A stretch of DNA of 64,000 nucleotides. Source: Branchiostoma floridae (lineage: Eukaryota > Chordata > Leptocardii > Amphioxiformes > Branchiostomatidae). The notes below the pieces were generated by a model. That model was not told the origin of the DNA and did not search any database. It worked only from the letters and a program-made list of their open reading frames with translations. Numbering within the stretch: the stretch's first letter is position 1; each line of letters starts with the position of its first letter. The DNA lies in NCBI RefSeq assembly GCF_000003815.2, contig NC_049986.1:24627310-24691309 (forward strand), written 5' to 3'. This document shows, one piece after another, positions 1 to 11,617 of this stretch. Position numbers and translations under genes: made by a program.

Positions 1-99
1 CGCAGTCCCCTCGTCCACCAGCAGAGCTGCCAGTTTGGCGCCCCGAGCCGTACCTGTGGTGTAGACCGGGTCCGGGCTGCTGGGCTTGCTCAGGGCCAT
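1..99 (-). CDS. HEPN-NACHT NLR-like gene, 5' end only (cut by window edge)
   Basis: The minus strand opens with an ATG at 99-97 and stays open for 33 codons to the window edge. The product (MALSKPSSPDPVY..., ending LLVDEGTA) matches the N termini of the genes at 5245 and 14887 almost residue for residue. It is therefore the first codons of a third member of the same tandem family, in the same orientation; the rest lies left of the window. The flank upstream of the ATG (100 to about 868) is also homologous to the flank of copy A (5246-6540). Nothing can be said about its NACHT domain. Confidence 0.85.
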   Translation of the reverse strand, partial: MALSKPSSPDPVYTTGTARGAKLAALLVDEGTA

Positions 100-870
100 G
101 GCGGCGGTGTGAATGTTCTTACCGTAGCCGGGAACTAACAGGTAAACTCTCTCAAGTTTCTGTACGTTACACGTTATAGTAGGTCAGGACTCAGAAGGAT
201 TACCCTTTAACCAGATCTTGCTTGGAAAAAGGGACGAGAAAGTCACTCCTCTCACTCAGAAAACGCCAATCAGCGTATGACGCAATTCAGATGTAACAGT
301 TCTGTCGACTTTAGTCTTTGCCTCGTTCGAACTTCGTTCAAGGAGGGGCGGGACGCGGGCCGCCATCTTGGATGGGTGACGTCAGATGGTCAACATTATG
401 TTGGCGTGGAATGTATTTTTTTCAAGCAAGGTAAAACTTTGAAACTTGTTGATGTTGTTAGACTATGGGAAATAATGCATCGATTGCAACCTGATATGAT
501 AACGTACGAAATGATATTTGGTAAACAATAGCGTCCTTGAATAATAGACAAATACGAGAAGAGTAGTAGGCTACTCAGAACCATGAGTATGGTGACCTTA
601 TAACGGCATATCCTGTGCTGAAGTGTCAAATTGGCAAATGTTTAATTTATTTGGCTAGATTGTACAACTAACGACAATTGAGTCGACAGCAACAATGTGA
701 AGAAATTTGTGGTGAATAAAAAAGATGTTAAACCAAATGGAGCTGTTTGGGATGGTTCACATGTTTAGGTCAGAATCGACGTCATACATTTGCCACTTAA
801 TGTCTGCAGGTTTGCAACATACAATATACATCAGATTTCTAACAGGAAATCACGTGGTACATTGAACGTA
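100..870 (-). promoter_or_regulatory. 5' flank of the left-edge NLR gene with YY1-like and CRE-like sites
   Basis: This is the upstream region of the minus-strand gene cut at position 1. It contains GCCATCTTGG (362-371, YY1-like core) followed at once by the palindrome TGACGTCA (377-384, consensus CRE/ATF site). The same pair occurs at 5510-5532 upstream of copy A, and a TGACGTCA lies at 15208-15215 upstream of copy B. Homology with the copy A flank runs to about 868, where the sequence switches to the 3' flank shared by copies A and B. No other gene is seen here. Factor binding is inferred from the motifs only. Confidence 0.5.
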
Positions 871-2215
871 AGTCCTCAAAGGTTGACAACTACTAGTCCT
901 GGTTCTATGGTCAACTGTTGATGTTATAAAAAATAAAACAAGCAAAGAGGTATATTAGTATGTGTTACTCGTTGTTTAATGAGCAATTGATCATGAAAAT
1001 GCATACATTTGGTACTCGTGTGTCAAGTCATTATGTAAATTGTGGTATCTTAGGCACGTGTACTATCCCTCTATTGGTGACAAACATACATACAACCGGA
1101 GAATGCAATAACTCTGAATTCTGTACGAAATAAATCTTCACAGTCATCCAATAACAATGCACCGTTTCGTATACAATCAAAACACTCACCACTTCACATG
1201 AAGTATATATATAAAATTGTCATAAGTGAGGCCATTTCTGGATGGCCGACCATATGACACTTACTTACAAGTACAAAGCAGGCATGTCGTGGGACATTCA
1301 GTTTTGAAATGGCTGTGAATAACAGCTAATACAATGTTACACATAGACAATTTATTGAGTTTTCTTGTAGTTTGTCTACTATTTAGCAATAAAGGCTTAA
1401 TCACGCTGCATATCCGTGCTGACATATAGACGGTTAATGTAGGGTCCTGGATCAATGACTTGAAACGTCAATACGTACGGTATTAACACATTATTGACTC
1501 TTCGACGATGCATTATAAAGATAGGCACTTGGTATTCAGGTAGATAGTAGCAGTTCTTCTACGACGCACATGCTACCTTCACATGGTGATTACAATGGGA
1601 AAGACATGAACAAATATCATGTAATCATTTCAGGTCACCGTTCAAACTTTCTATGTTTTTCTCGTATTGCAATATCATTCCCTGCGTTATAATACACGTC
1701 TGTCACTCGTATGTACTAGTACAACAGTAGCTTCTGCATAAACATGATACTTACAATGTCAACGCATTAACATCTCAATTAGAAAGGAATACTTTACAAT
1801 TAATACAAACGTTTGTATCATAAGGAAAATATTAGTAGTCGTGCCCTCGTCATATCTAACATTCTTTTTTTTTCAGTGTCAAAAAAATACATGTAGGTAG
1901 TTTTGAAAGGTCTTGTTCCCTTGCAAATGGGGGAAATATCTTGATACACCGTAAATGTTTGCAGAAATCTAACACTGGATGCAATGGAGACATCTAATTG
2001 CAATTGACTGAACACATATCTACCTCTGTCCCAAAAACTTCATAACTTATGTATGCTGTGTTGGCAGCGGTTTAACATGCGACCAGTGGTCTCCAGAATG
2101 ATGTTAAGGGAACTTTAAATAAAAAAAAAAGGTCACATTTTGTTTTCGCTGGAGTGACTATATGTGTTTTAGCTTCTACATCTATGATGATGGGCAACTG
2201 GCTTTCAAACATGTT
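871..2215. repeat. Duplicated 3' flank of NLR copy A
   Basis: About 1.35 kb downstream of the copy A stop codon, nearly identical by eye to 10283-11617 downstream of copy B apart from small indels. Short open frames here are repeated in both copies but have no recognisable domain and no coding character. The segment is best read as 3' UTR plus intergenic DNA carried along in a tandem duplication of roughly 9.4 kb period. Confidence 0.8.
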
Positions 2216-5200
2216 TTATTGCCCAGTCCAAGAAGCCGGAAACATGACAAAATCCTCAACGAACGTGTGGCTAAACATAGTTATATTGAGCTCCTTGTAG
2301 TTGCTAGGTTTATTACTCAGTAACTTGGCAACTATCTCTGCCTGTGGTCCTGACAGGGACTCGGACAACATCCCGTCGATCACCAGCGTCTCCAGAGTTT
2401 TGTTCCTCTGGATCGCGGAAAACAGACTGGAGAGGGACTGACTGTTGCAGACTCCATGGTAAACTTTATTGGTTATATTTCGGTTATCCCAGAGTTTCCA
2501 TCTCAGCCTTAGTGTCTTTAGGACATTGTTCTTCTTTATACATTCTGTGAGTTCGTGCACCATTGGCTCAACATCGAATGTCTCATGTGTTTTGTACTTC
2601 ACCATTAGCACTTTGTTGACCATACCAAACACCCCAAATCTAACGTCTGATGACATCGCCAATATATCGTTCCGTGGAAGATCTAACTCAACGTTTTGGA
2701 GACATGCATGTTCGGAGATGCTCTGTAGGGTCGCTGTGAGGTTGCCGAAACCCCTGGTGTCAGGATCGTTACGGTGCCACTCGAATATCTCAAGTCTTAT
2801 TGACCTAAGAGAGCTCTGCCTGCTAATCGCGTGGGCCAACAGCCTGTCATATTCTGAGAAGTCGACATCAGGCCCAAACATATCACTCGTGACACCACCT
2901 ACTGTGATTCTGATATTCTCTACCATTGGTACCTCTGAAAGCTGTTCCAATGAGCTAAGCAGTGACAAATATAATGTAAAACCGGGTTTGATAAAGATGG
3001 ACAAACTTTCTGTTCCACACCGAGGTATGAATGTGTGCAGTGAGAAGTTATGGCAACTTTGCCTCGTACCACCGCCAGCCTCAAGTAATGTCACGGAGCG
3101 AATCTTGCCATAATCTGACAATGTGTTTTCCAACAAGTCGAGTTTCTCTTGTTCTGAAGAATCGGCTGTTATATGACGGCAGCAGACAGTCAGATGCTGC
3201 ACCACCCTTGGATTGTTACTTGCATTGAGTTTCTTTTGACAGGTCAGCACGTGGGTCAACCCTACAAACCAGTCGATATGATCGCCATATTGATAACTCA
3301 AACCACTCAGGTTATTAGTTAATTGCTGAGGCAGAAAAGGAGCCACAATCTCAGCCATTTTACCACCTGCAACAGTTTTTCCAAGCCACGTGATACACAC
3401 AAACGACAAGACTGCCCTGTCCTCATCAGTTTGGGCTTTGGTAAGCTCCTTTGCAAACATGTCAAATAGAGGGTCAGCATCCTTACCCAGGGTCAAGAGT
3501 AACCAGTTAGGAACCTCCCTGTATTTACGCCGACTAGTTAAAATCAGTTCCCTGTTGAATTCCGTTGTCTTTGTCAAACCTAGCAACTTACTAAAAAAAT
3601 TACTGAACATCAAATTCCAGCTACCGACAGAATCCTTAGTCAAACCAAACATACTACGAAGATATTTCATTCCCTCTTCTCTGCTACTTCCATCCAGGAC
3701 CAGGCCACTGATGTAGCGGGCGGCCATGTATTCCTGAAATGTTTTGTGCAGAAAGGCGCAGTAGCAGGTGCGTTTGATCCTGGAGAAAGAATAATCTCTA
3801 GTCAAGAGGCCCATGTTCAACATAATATCGGCGGTTGTGCCGTACGTCTTTTGGATCTCCTCTATGTTAAACTGGAGCTGCTCCTGCTCTAGCCCTTCCC
3901 AAGACAGTTTTCCTAGGTCTATCAAGGCTTCTTCTATGTTGAGAAGAAGTTGGTCACCTTCCATTGGAAGGGTTTTCTTTGACTTTGTACAGAATCGCTT
4001 TGCGATTGAAAGTATGATCTGTTTATAAAGTTCAGCTTTGCTAGAAGGCAATTGTTTATTGTTATCTTCCCAAACAACACAAATAAGCACATTGTTGAGG
4101 GGATTAACCACTATTTCTGACAGATTCTCGTTACTATGAATCCGTTCCACTAGTTTTGAAGCAGACTCTGGGGACTGGCGAAAGTATTTGCGTATGAACT
4201 CTTCTGAATTGTCCTTAGTATAGCCTACAATTCTGTAGAACTCGTGACATTTGTCCAGATCTTTGACACACTGGTACGGCCTGGAGGTCACCAGGACATG
4301 ACAGTTCCTGAAGATTTTACCTTGAATCAAGTCCACCACATCTGTGGCTTCCTTAGCTCCCTGACTGAGCTCATCTAAACCGTCAAGGATGAAGAGAACA
4401 TCATCCTGATTCTCTTGGATGTAGGACCAGAGCTGGTCCGGGGTGGCTTTTGTGTCTTTTGGCAGGAGTTGCTCAAAAACAGCATCTTTCACTGTTCCAG
4501 CTAAGTAACGCATTTCCAGGAAGAACACGACCTTAAACCTGCCCAGTTTCCCACAGGACCAATCATAGGCAAGCTTCTGACAAGAGCACTCCTGCCCCAC
4601 TAGCAGGCTCTTTCCTTGATCCAAAACTTCTTCTTGCCCTTTTCTTAGACTCTTTCCCTCTGCCAACAGAAGGTGTTTGACCTCCATGTCTTCCTTGTAC
4701 AGTTTCTCTAGCTGGCTGAACTGCTTTGCTTCCTGTTCCGGGTCGATGCTGGAGTTGCGTCTCTCTGAAATCTCGTCTCTGTCCCCGCCGAGGGCAACTA
4801 GGATTTCCGTCAGTTCCTCCCACAGTCTGTCAAAGTCTCCTTCAGACAGGTGCGTGCTTGAAACGTGTCCGTAATTGTTGTTCCTGTACTGCCGAAGTCT
4901 GTTCCTCGGACCTGAGTACGGTGCATTTCCACACAGTTCTTTCAAGAGGAGTTCTAAAAGTGATATGTCAAAGTCCAGGGCTGTGTCTGGAACAACACCA
5001 TCGGTTGCATTTGGATACAGTGTTTTCTTTTGACCAGGATTTAGATATCGCAGTCCAGCAAGATATCTCTTATGCTTGTTTAGCTGCTGACGAAGACTTG
5101 GAGGGTTCATTTTCTGGACTTCATCCTCCAATATCTTCCTGACCAGCGCAGTCCCCTCGTCCACCAGCAGAGCTGCCAGTTTCGCTCCCCGAGCCGTACC

Positions 5201-5245
5201 TGGGGTGTAGACCGGTTCCGGGATGCTGGGCTTACTCAGGGCCAT
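2216..5245 (-). CDS. HEPN-NACHT-LRR-like protein, copy A (P-loop missing)
   Basis: Single open frame of 1009 codons on the minus strand. Residues about 1-160 form a DZIP3-like HEPN domain: LYPN, DFDISLLELLLKEL and the RNNNYGH segment near residue 120, which supplies the R-x5-H of HEPN proteins. A charged linker follows. The NACHT region keeps FKVVFFLEMR, the Walker B stretch FILDGLDEL near residue 283, TSRPY and FLHKTFQEYMAARY (winged-helix part). The last ~300 residues contain leucine-rich-repeat-like strands. Compared with copy B, about 55 residues net just before CSCQKLAYDW, including the Walker A GDPGIGKS, are missing and replaced by a short stretch containing GKSL twice; no GxxxxGK[ST] remains there. 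The protein is probably a cytosolic innate sensor or its decoy. Without a P-loop it should not bind ATP in the normal way. It may be a regulatory paralog, a pseudogene that stays open, or a bad join. Confidence 0.88.
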   Translation of the reverse strand: MALSKPSIPEPVYTPGTARGAKLAALLVDEGTALVRKILEDEVQKMNPPSLRQQLNKHKRYLAGLRYLNPGQKKTLYPNATDGVVPDTALDFDISLLELLLKELCGNAPYSGPRNRLRQYRNNNYGHVSSTHLSEGDFDRLWEELTEILVALGGDRDEISERRNSSIDPEQEAKQFSQLEKLYKEDMEVKHLLLAEGKSLRKGQEEVLDQGKSLLVGQECSCQKLAYDWSCGKLGRFKVVFFLEMRYLAGTVKDAVFEQLLPKDTKATPDQLWSYIQENQDDVLFILDGLDELSQGAKEATDVVDLIQGKIFRNCHVLVTSRPYQCVKDLDKCHEFYRIVGYTKDNSEEFIRKYFRQSPESASKLVERIHSNENLSEIVVNPLNNVLICVVWEDNNKQLPSSKAELYKQIILSIAKRFCTKSKKTLPMEGDQLLLNIEEALIDLGKLSWEGLEQEQLQFNIEEIQKTYGTTADIMLNMGLLTRDYSFSRIKRTCYCAFLHKTFQEYMAARYISGLVLDGSSREEGMKYLRSMFGLTKDSVGSWNLMFSNFFSKLLGLTKTTEFNRELILTSRRKYREVPNWLLLTLGKDADPLFDMFAKELTKAQTDEDRAVLSFVCITWLGKTVAGGKMAEIVAPFLPQQLTNNLSGLSYQYGDHIDWFVGLTHVLTCQKKLNASNNPRVVQHLTVCCRHITADSSEQEKLDLLENTLSDYGKIRSVTLLEAGGGTRQSCHNFSLHTFIPRCGTESLSIFIKPGFTLYLSLLSSLEQLSEVPMVENIRITVGGVTSDMFGPDVDFSEYDRLLAHAISRQSSLRSIRLEIFEWHRNDPDTRGFGNLTATLQSISEHACLQNVELDLPRNDILAMSSDVRFGVFGMVNKVLMVKYKTHETFDVEPMVHELTECIKKNNVLKTLRLRWKLWDNRNITNKVYHGVCNSQSLSSLFSAIQRNKTLETLVIDGMLSESLSGPQAEIVAKLLSNKPSNYKELNITMFSHTFVEDFVMFPASWTGQ

Positions 5246-6540
5246 GGCGGCGATTCCGTCAATGTCTTGACCGTAGCCGGGAACGAACTGCTGAACTTTC
5301 TTAAGATTTTGTGACGTTACACGTTACAGTAACTCAAGACTCAGAAGGTATGCTTGGAAAGAGGGACGAGAAAGTCATTCTTTACTCTCACTCCGAAAAC
5401 GCCACTCAGTCTATGACGCAATTCAGATGTAACAGTTCTGTCGACTTTGGTCTTTGCCTCGTACGGACTTTGTTCGGGGAGGGGGGAATGACGGCAGATG
5501 ACGGCAGCCGCCATCTTGGATGAGTGACGTCAGGATGGTCAACATTATGTTGGCGTGGAATTTTTTTCAAGCAAGGCAGACCTTTGTAAATTGTTGATGT
5601 TGTTATTGGATTATTGGGACCGCGTGGCGCAGTGGCAGCATATTCGGCTCGAGACCGAGAGGTTGCGGGTTCGAATCCGACTGCAGTGTCACCGATCTTG
5701 TGCCCTTGGGAAAGGCTTTCCTCACTTAACTCAGGTGTAAATGAGTATCTAGCTGCGGCTAGTGGTCTTGGCGGGGCTTTGTGGCCGAGACAGGCCTTAG
5801 GGGCATGTTCGGGCATGACGCACCCGCCATGGCACACGGGGTAGGAGGAACCCCTTACATCCTTGGTCGGAAGTCCTCCTAGGAGACCTCCTAGGAGACG
5901 GATACTCCGAAAAACAAAGCTGCATCTGCTGAAGCCGTCTCACATGTGTCATACAGTTCTGTCCCTGTGAGACTTAGTGCTCCAGTAGACGAGAGGGTGG
6001 AGAAGGAATTGCACACCCCTCCTTCACCATAAAAAGTCATGTGCAGGTCAGGCAAAACAGGTAATGCCTGTCTGCCTGCTCATCTGTCGAACCGACAGGA
6101 GAACCATATTGGATTATGGACTATGAAAAATAATTTATGGTATAACATGATATTGCAACCTGATATGATAACGTACGATATGATATTTGGTAAACAAAAG
6201 CGTCCTTGAATAATAGACAAATACGAGCAGAGTAGTAGGCTACTCAGAATCGTGAGTATGGTGACCTTATAACGGCACATCCTGTGCTAAAGTGTCAAAT
6301 CGGCAATACATTTAATTTATTTGGCCAAATTGTACAACTAACGACAATTGAGTCGACGGCAACAATGTAAATAGATTTGTGGAGAATAAAAAAGATGGTA
6401 AGCCAAATGGAGCTGGTTGGGATGGTTCAAAATTTAGGTCAGAATCGACGTCATACATTTGCCACTTAATGTCTGCAGGTTTGCAACATACAATATACAT
6501 CAGATTTCTAACAGGAAATCACGTGGTACATTGAACTTAA
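5246..6540 (-). promoter_or_regulatory. 5' flank of NLR copy A with conserved YY1/CRE pair
   Basis: Upstream of the copy A ATG, homologous to 100-868. GCCATCTTGG at 5510-5519 and TGACGTCA at 5525-5532 repeat the order and spacing seen at 362-384. The homology is interrupted by a SINE (5615-6107) and resumes after it. No gene is seen on either strand. Confidence 0.5.
5615..6107 (+). mobile_element. tRNA-derived SINE with target-site duplication
   Basis: The head is tRNA-like: A-box-like TGGCGCAGTGG (5625-5635) and B-box GGTTCGAATCC near 5667, with an anticodon-arm-like hairpin between them. No partner for the acceptor stem follows, so it is not a functional tRNA. A non-tRNA body of about 420 bp follows (CCCTTGGGAAAGGCTTTCCTCAC and later segments, similar to other SINE pieces in this window). 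The element is flanked by the direct repeat ATTGGATTAT at 5605-5614 and 6108-6117. The paralogous flank near 440-470 lacks it, so insertion came after that duplication. Confidence 0.85.
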
Positions 6541-6810
6541 ACGTAAAACTGTTCTATGCGCTCCCGCAAGTCCGTTATCACACTCTTTGATTGATATATG
6601 TCACCCACCATACACTTTGAGCGACTATCTTATGGTGAAATCATTATGATCAGTGCTAAAAAAAAGGACTAATTTCTCCATTCCATACATGCACCTGGTA
6701 TCATACATTGAGTCGTAACGTCATGGGTCATTATAAAAGGATGAGATCTGAAAAAGATCAGACGGGCACTTTCTCCAAAGATTATTTAACTGTTAGGGGC
6801 AACTTGACAA

Positions 6811-6861
6811 ATGTCCAGCGGCAGACCACGGAGACCCGGAAAGGCGAAAGTCAGCGCATCG
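6811..6861 (+). CDS. Possible first coding exon of an unrecognised small gene
   Basis: A TATAAAA box at 6732-6738 precedes an ATG at 6811 by about 75 bp. The 17 codons (MSSGRPRRPGKAKVSAS) are basic and end at a strong donor (TCG|gtaagt). A candidate last exon starts after the acceptor near 8003 and stops about 24 codons later, and an AATAAA signal lies at 8876-8881. I could not join these into a convincing protein, and no family is recognised. It may be a short gene, a non-coding transcript or chance. Confidence 0.25.
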
Positions 6862-7424
6862 GTAAGTTTCTTTGTTTGTTTAGTAAGCCGTGTTTGTGAT
6901 CAAAGGTACTCTAGGTTTGACAGTATAGCATTAGTTGTGAATATTAGTTATAGGTAAAGTAACGGCTTAGCTTTAGGTCTAGCTAACGTTAACTAAAAAC
7001 GCTATGACTGCAGTGTGTGGATATGATATATCACATGGGGTGAAGGTGCAAGGGTCACAGTGCACGTCCTTGCAACAGCTGACGGCAACTTCGTAGGGCA
7101 ACCTATGCATGCTGGTAGAGAAGTCCACGGCACTTCAATTCTCAGTCTCTGCATTATGTCGAAAGAACACATCATAGTAACAATCAACCGATTTCACTAA
7201 AAGTTAGGCGACTTCACAACGTACTCGGATTTTTCTGCCAAAATTGCTAAAGCGTGGATGGTGGCTGTATTTACATCAGAGTGAACGTTATAAAGATGAT
7301 AGTTACAACATTTTTTGTCCATGGAAGTAACATACATACATGCGAGAATTGCAGTGTATATGAGACATGGAAATCGATACATAGAAAATACAAACACTAG
7401 AAAAATACCGATCAATGCTAGGAA

Positions 7425-7530
7425 AAAAACTTATGCCCATAGTGAAAACATTATGCCCATAGTAAAAACATTATGCCCATAGTGAAAACTCATGCCTATA
7501 ATGAAAACCTATGCCCATAGTGAAAACTCA
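7425..7530. repeat. Short tandem repeat, ~20 bp unit
   Basis: About five imperfect units of the type TATGCCCATAGTGAAAAC. No coding or regulatory role is evident. Confidence 0.75.
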
Positions 7531-10282
7531 ATTATTTGAACACACATGTCAACAAGGAGCTATAATTGTTCCACAACTGTATAAGTGCAAAGACACTTTA
7601 CAAATGAATATTCATGTACACTCTGGAGATATGACATATGATGACAGAAGTTAAAACTTGCAATAACTTGTTCAAATTCCAATAACAAATGTAAAAAAAA
7701 CTATGTCATATATAATGTACAGCAATAATTGTCTGAATAAAGATTATCTCAGTCAACTTTGCTGTTAGGAAATTTCTCATACTTGTATACTGAGTAAAAA
7801 TATAGACGTGACACTTGAACATGCTAACTCCAAAAAAGGTAACTGTTTTGTACAATTGCTTTCAACTATCAAGTTTACTGGTATCATTATGGCAAGGATG
7901 GACGATGAATTTGACTATTACTGGTATCATTATGGCAAGGATGGACGATGAATTTGACTATAAACAAGCACCATTCATACCTAACTTGATAATGGAAATT
8001 GCAGGCATGGACAGTGAGTTCATCAACTGCTCAAAACTTCCACCTCTATATAGAGAATGAAGAAATAGAGGGCTGAAAAATATTTGTGGTGACTTGTGCC
8101 TTCAACTGTGTTTACTGGAGTATTTGTTGTGTTCATGTATTTATCCAGAAATATGCTGGTGATATCTTTTCTTCAGACAATATGTCATTGTTGTATGATT
8201 CCTGAGAGAAAGGGAGAGAAAGTAGCAGAAGAATTTTACTTACAGAAACAGTCTCACTGTAATGTTTTTCTCCACACAGAACACAAATATTCTGAGTGTC
8301 ACAGAAACCTATTGCTGACAAGTCCATCAGAACATTCTGGGGAAAAGAACAATTACATCTTCAATCAAGTTGCCTAGACCTCCTCCTTGCTTGCACAGCC
8401 TTCTCTCAGGGACAGTACTGTGTATAACACACCATTTTCTATCGAATTATGGACAGTAACAATCAAGGAAAATATAGTCATCAGGACCAGCAGCCAGATG
8501 TGTTGAAGCCTGTTGGATATGTATGATAGTATATGTATGTAGTTGTCCACTCCTTACAATATGAACATAATGTACAAAATGAGCCATGTTTGGGTCTTTT
8601 AGGTGCAGTGTATCATATCATATTTTCTTCAGGATGAAGTTAAAATGGTTTTGCACTTGTAACATTAGGGGACATTACATGTTGTAATGAGTTTGTTAGT
8701 TTATGTTGCAATGTACTGAAAGTAAAACAAGATCAATGTCAATTGCTCACAGAACATTTTGTTGTATTTTGATGTTGAAATGTGTATCCTGTCAATCTAA
8801 CAACTTGAAATGTTTAAGTTTTGATTAAATGGTTGTCAGTTGGGAATGCTTTCCTATTTTATCATGTACAATGATAATAAAATACTCAACTTTAGAGACG
8901 CATTGCCATCTTTGTGTCACAAAATAGGCATTAGATACCAGCATTGTCCTGAAAACCCTATTAGTTTGTCAATACTGTTCTGTTCAAAAAACAACTGTTC
9001 ATCAAGTTGATTACATCGTAAATCACCTTACCAATCATAGCTGGTATAAATGTCTTTCCTCAGGTATTCCCTTCGGCCCACTCCTTCCCGGTTTTGTTGT
9101 TGTGTGTCCATTTAGGTGTCATATATCGGGCCAAGTGTGCGACATAACCGGGGGATTACGTTACCAATGCTGCATGTGGCGGATCTCGATAGCAAAATAC
9201 ACTGTAGTCGACTTCAGCATCATTAGGGTACGTTATGTTGATTTTATGTGAGCTCAGATTTATATGAAATTAGTCTACAAATAGTCCCAACTTTCTGGTT
9301 TGTTCCCGATACACTGGAGTCAGCACTCAGTGTGAATCTGTTTTCTTACCGTAACAAATTCGAATACCGTTCACCTCCCCTCCCCAAAACCATTACTCTA
9401 CTCGTGAAATCGACATTTTCTTCTCATGGAAAGGATTTAGAATCCGGTGAAGAAATATGAAATGACCATGGTACAACATACACACAGTGTCCTTGTTCCT
9501 TATTGTGTCTATGACGCCGAGTTCTCTGTTTCTGCCCGACGTCCCTTTCCTGACCTTGCCACTGTTGACTGGGAGTCACTAACGTTACTGAACATGTTTG
9601 CGATTTCATGTCGGACCAAAAAAAATATCAACACTTGTATTTTCTAAACTAAGGGGCAAGTCTTTCGTTCAACAAGTCTGAAGCAAGTTACGTACACCCA
9701 AGGATAAGATTGTGTGATCGGCAACAAACGATAGTTTGTTTTCTTGTCATGTGATATAACATTAGTTGTAAATACGTATGCGGGAGGGAGTTCGGCTTGT
9801 ACACAGTGAAATGTACTGTATGTAACGCTACGGACTGTATGTAACTGAAGGGCACGAGTCAGAAATTTATTTTCTTAGTTACTGCAACTCTGAGTCACGT
9901 ACTTACGTACGCTAGTGATGTATTGGACCGCACACACACTGCTACAGTTGTACGGACTACAGGTACATGTAACTGGTCAGTAATGGACGTGAGTAGGCGT
10001 AAACCGCTGCGGTACAAGTACTACAGTTGCAGTGTTGTGTGTATTTATTGTGTCACCAATTTGTAACCTAAAACGCCTGACATTGGCGGCGGCTTGTTTT
10101 ACCGCGGGAGCATATCACTTGTACGTCTGCCCACCAAGACGGTCAGTGTCAAAATGAGAGTTTACCCTTCTGGCAGGAAGGTTTAGGATATATATAGTAT
10201 TCTGAGCCGCGGCCGTTGGCGCGGCGTTCCACCCGCAGAAGTTTGGAAGGGTTCCACCTTCTATAGCGAACTTTTCCGTTTA

Positions 10283-11617
10283 AGTCCTCAAAGTTTGACA
10301 ACTACTAGTCCTGGTTCTATGGTCAACTGTTGATGTTATAAAAATAAAACAAGCAAACGGGTATATCAGTATGTGTTATTCGTTGTTTAATGAGCAATTG
10401 AAAAGGCATACATTTGGTACTCGTGTGTCACGTCATTATGTAAATCGTGGTATCTTAGGCACGTGTGCTATCCCTCTATTGGTGACAAACATACATACAA
10501 CCGGAGAATGCAATAACTCTGAATTCTGCACGAAATAAATCTTCACAGTCATCCAATAACAATGCACCGTTTCGTATACAATCAAAACACTCACCACTTC
10601 ACATGAAGTATGTATAAAATTGTCATAAGTGAGGCCATTTCTGGATGGCCGACCATATGACACTTACTTACAAGTACAAAGCAGGCATGTCGTGGGACAT
10701 TCAGTTTTGAAATGGCTGTGAATAACAGCTAATACAATGTTACACATAGACAATTTATTGAGTTTTCTTGTAGTTTGTCTACTATTTAGCAATAAAGGCT
10801 TAATCACGCTGCATATCCGTGCTGACATATAGACGGTTAATGTAGGGTCCTGGATCAATGACAGTGACTTGAAACGTCAATACGGTATTAACACATTATT
10901 GACTCTTCGACGATGCATTATAAAGATAGGCACTTGGTATTCAGGTAGATAGTAGCAGTTCTTCTACGACGCACATGCTACCTTCACATGGTGATTACAA
11001 TGGGAAAGACATGAACAAATATCATGTAATCATTTCAGGTCACCGTTCAAACTTTCTATGTTTTTCTCGTATTGCAATATCATTCCCTGCGTTATAATAC
11101 ACGTCTGTCACTCGTATGTACTAGTACAACAGTAGCTTCTGCATAAACATGATACTTACAATGTCAACGCATTAACATCTCAATTAGAAAGGAATACTTT
11201 ACAATTAATACAAATGTTTGTATCATAAGGAAAATATTAGTAGTCGTGCCCTCGTCATATCTAACATTCTTTTTTTTCAGTGTCAAAAAAATACATGTAG
11301 GTAGTTTTGAAAGGTCTTGTTCCCTTGCAAATGGGGGAAATATCTTGATACACCGTAAATGTTTGCAGAAATCTAACACTGGATGCAATGGAGACATCTA
11401 ATTGCAATTGACTGAACACATATCTACCTCTGTCCCAAAAACTTCATAACTTATGTATGCTGTGTTGGCAGCGGTTTAACATGCGACCAGTGGTCTCCAG
11501 AATGATGTTAAGGGAACTTTAAATAAAAAAAAGGTCACATTTTGTTTTCGCTGGAGTGACTATATGTGTTTTAGCTTCTACATCTATGATGATGGGCAAC
11601 TGGCTTTCAAACATGTT
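10283..11617. repeat. Duplicated 3' flank of NLR copy B
   Basis: Near-identical partner of 871-2215, sitting downstream of the copy B stop codon. Differences are mostly one- to four-base indels. No gene is seen in it. Its similarity exceeds that of the coding 5' halves of the two NLR genes. Confidence 0.8.

Larger units (their letters stand above)
6541..10282. other. Intergenic stretch between NLR copies A and B
   Basis: 3.7 kb not shared with the other NLR flanks. It holds a possible small plus-strand transcription unit (6732-8881, listed separately), a short tandem array (7425-7530), a ~50 bp direct duplication at about 7868-7961, and otherwise AT-rich single-copy-looking DNA. The part from 9100 to 10280 has scattered CpGs and short open frames but no domain I recognise on either strand. 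Confidence 0.6.

Noticed and set aside
2469-3113. Plus-strand gene opposite NLR copy A
   Set aside because: The frame exists in both copies only because the minus-strand coding sequence is conserved; no domain or start context.
5615-5690. Functional tRNA gene
   Set aside because: A and B boxes and an anticodon-like hairpin exist, but the acceptor stem has no 3' partner, and target duplications show a SINE.
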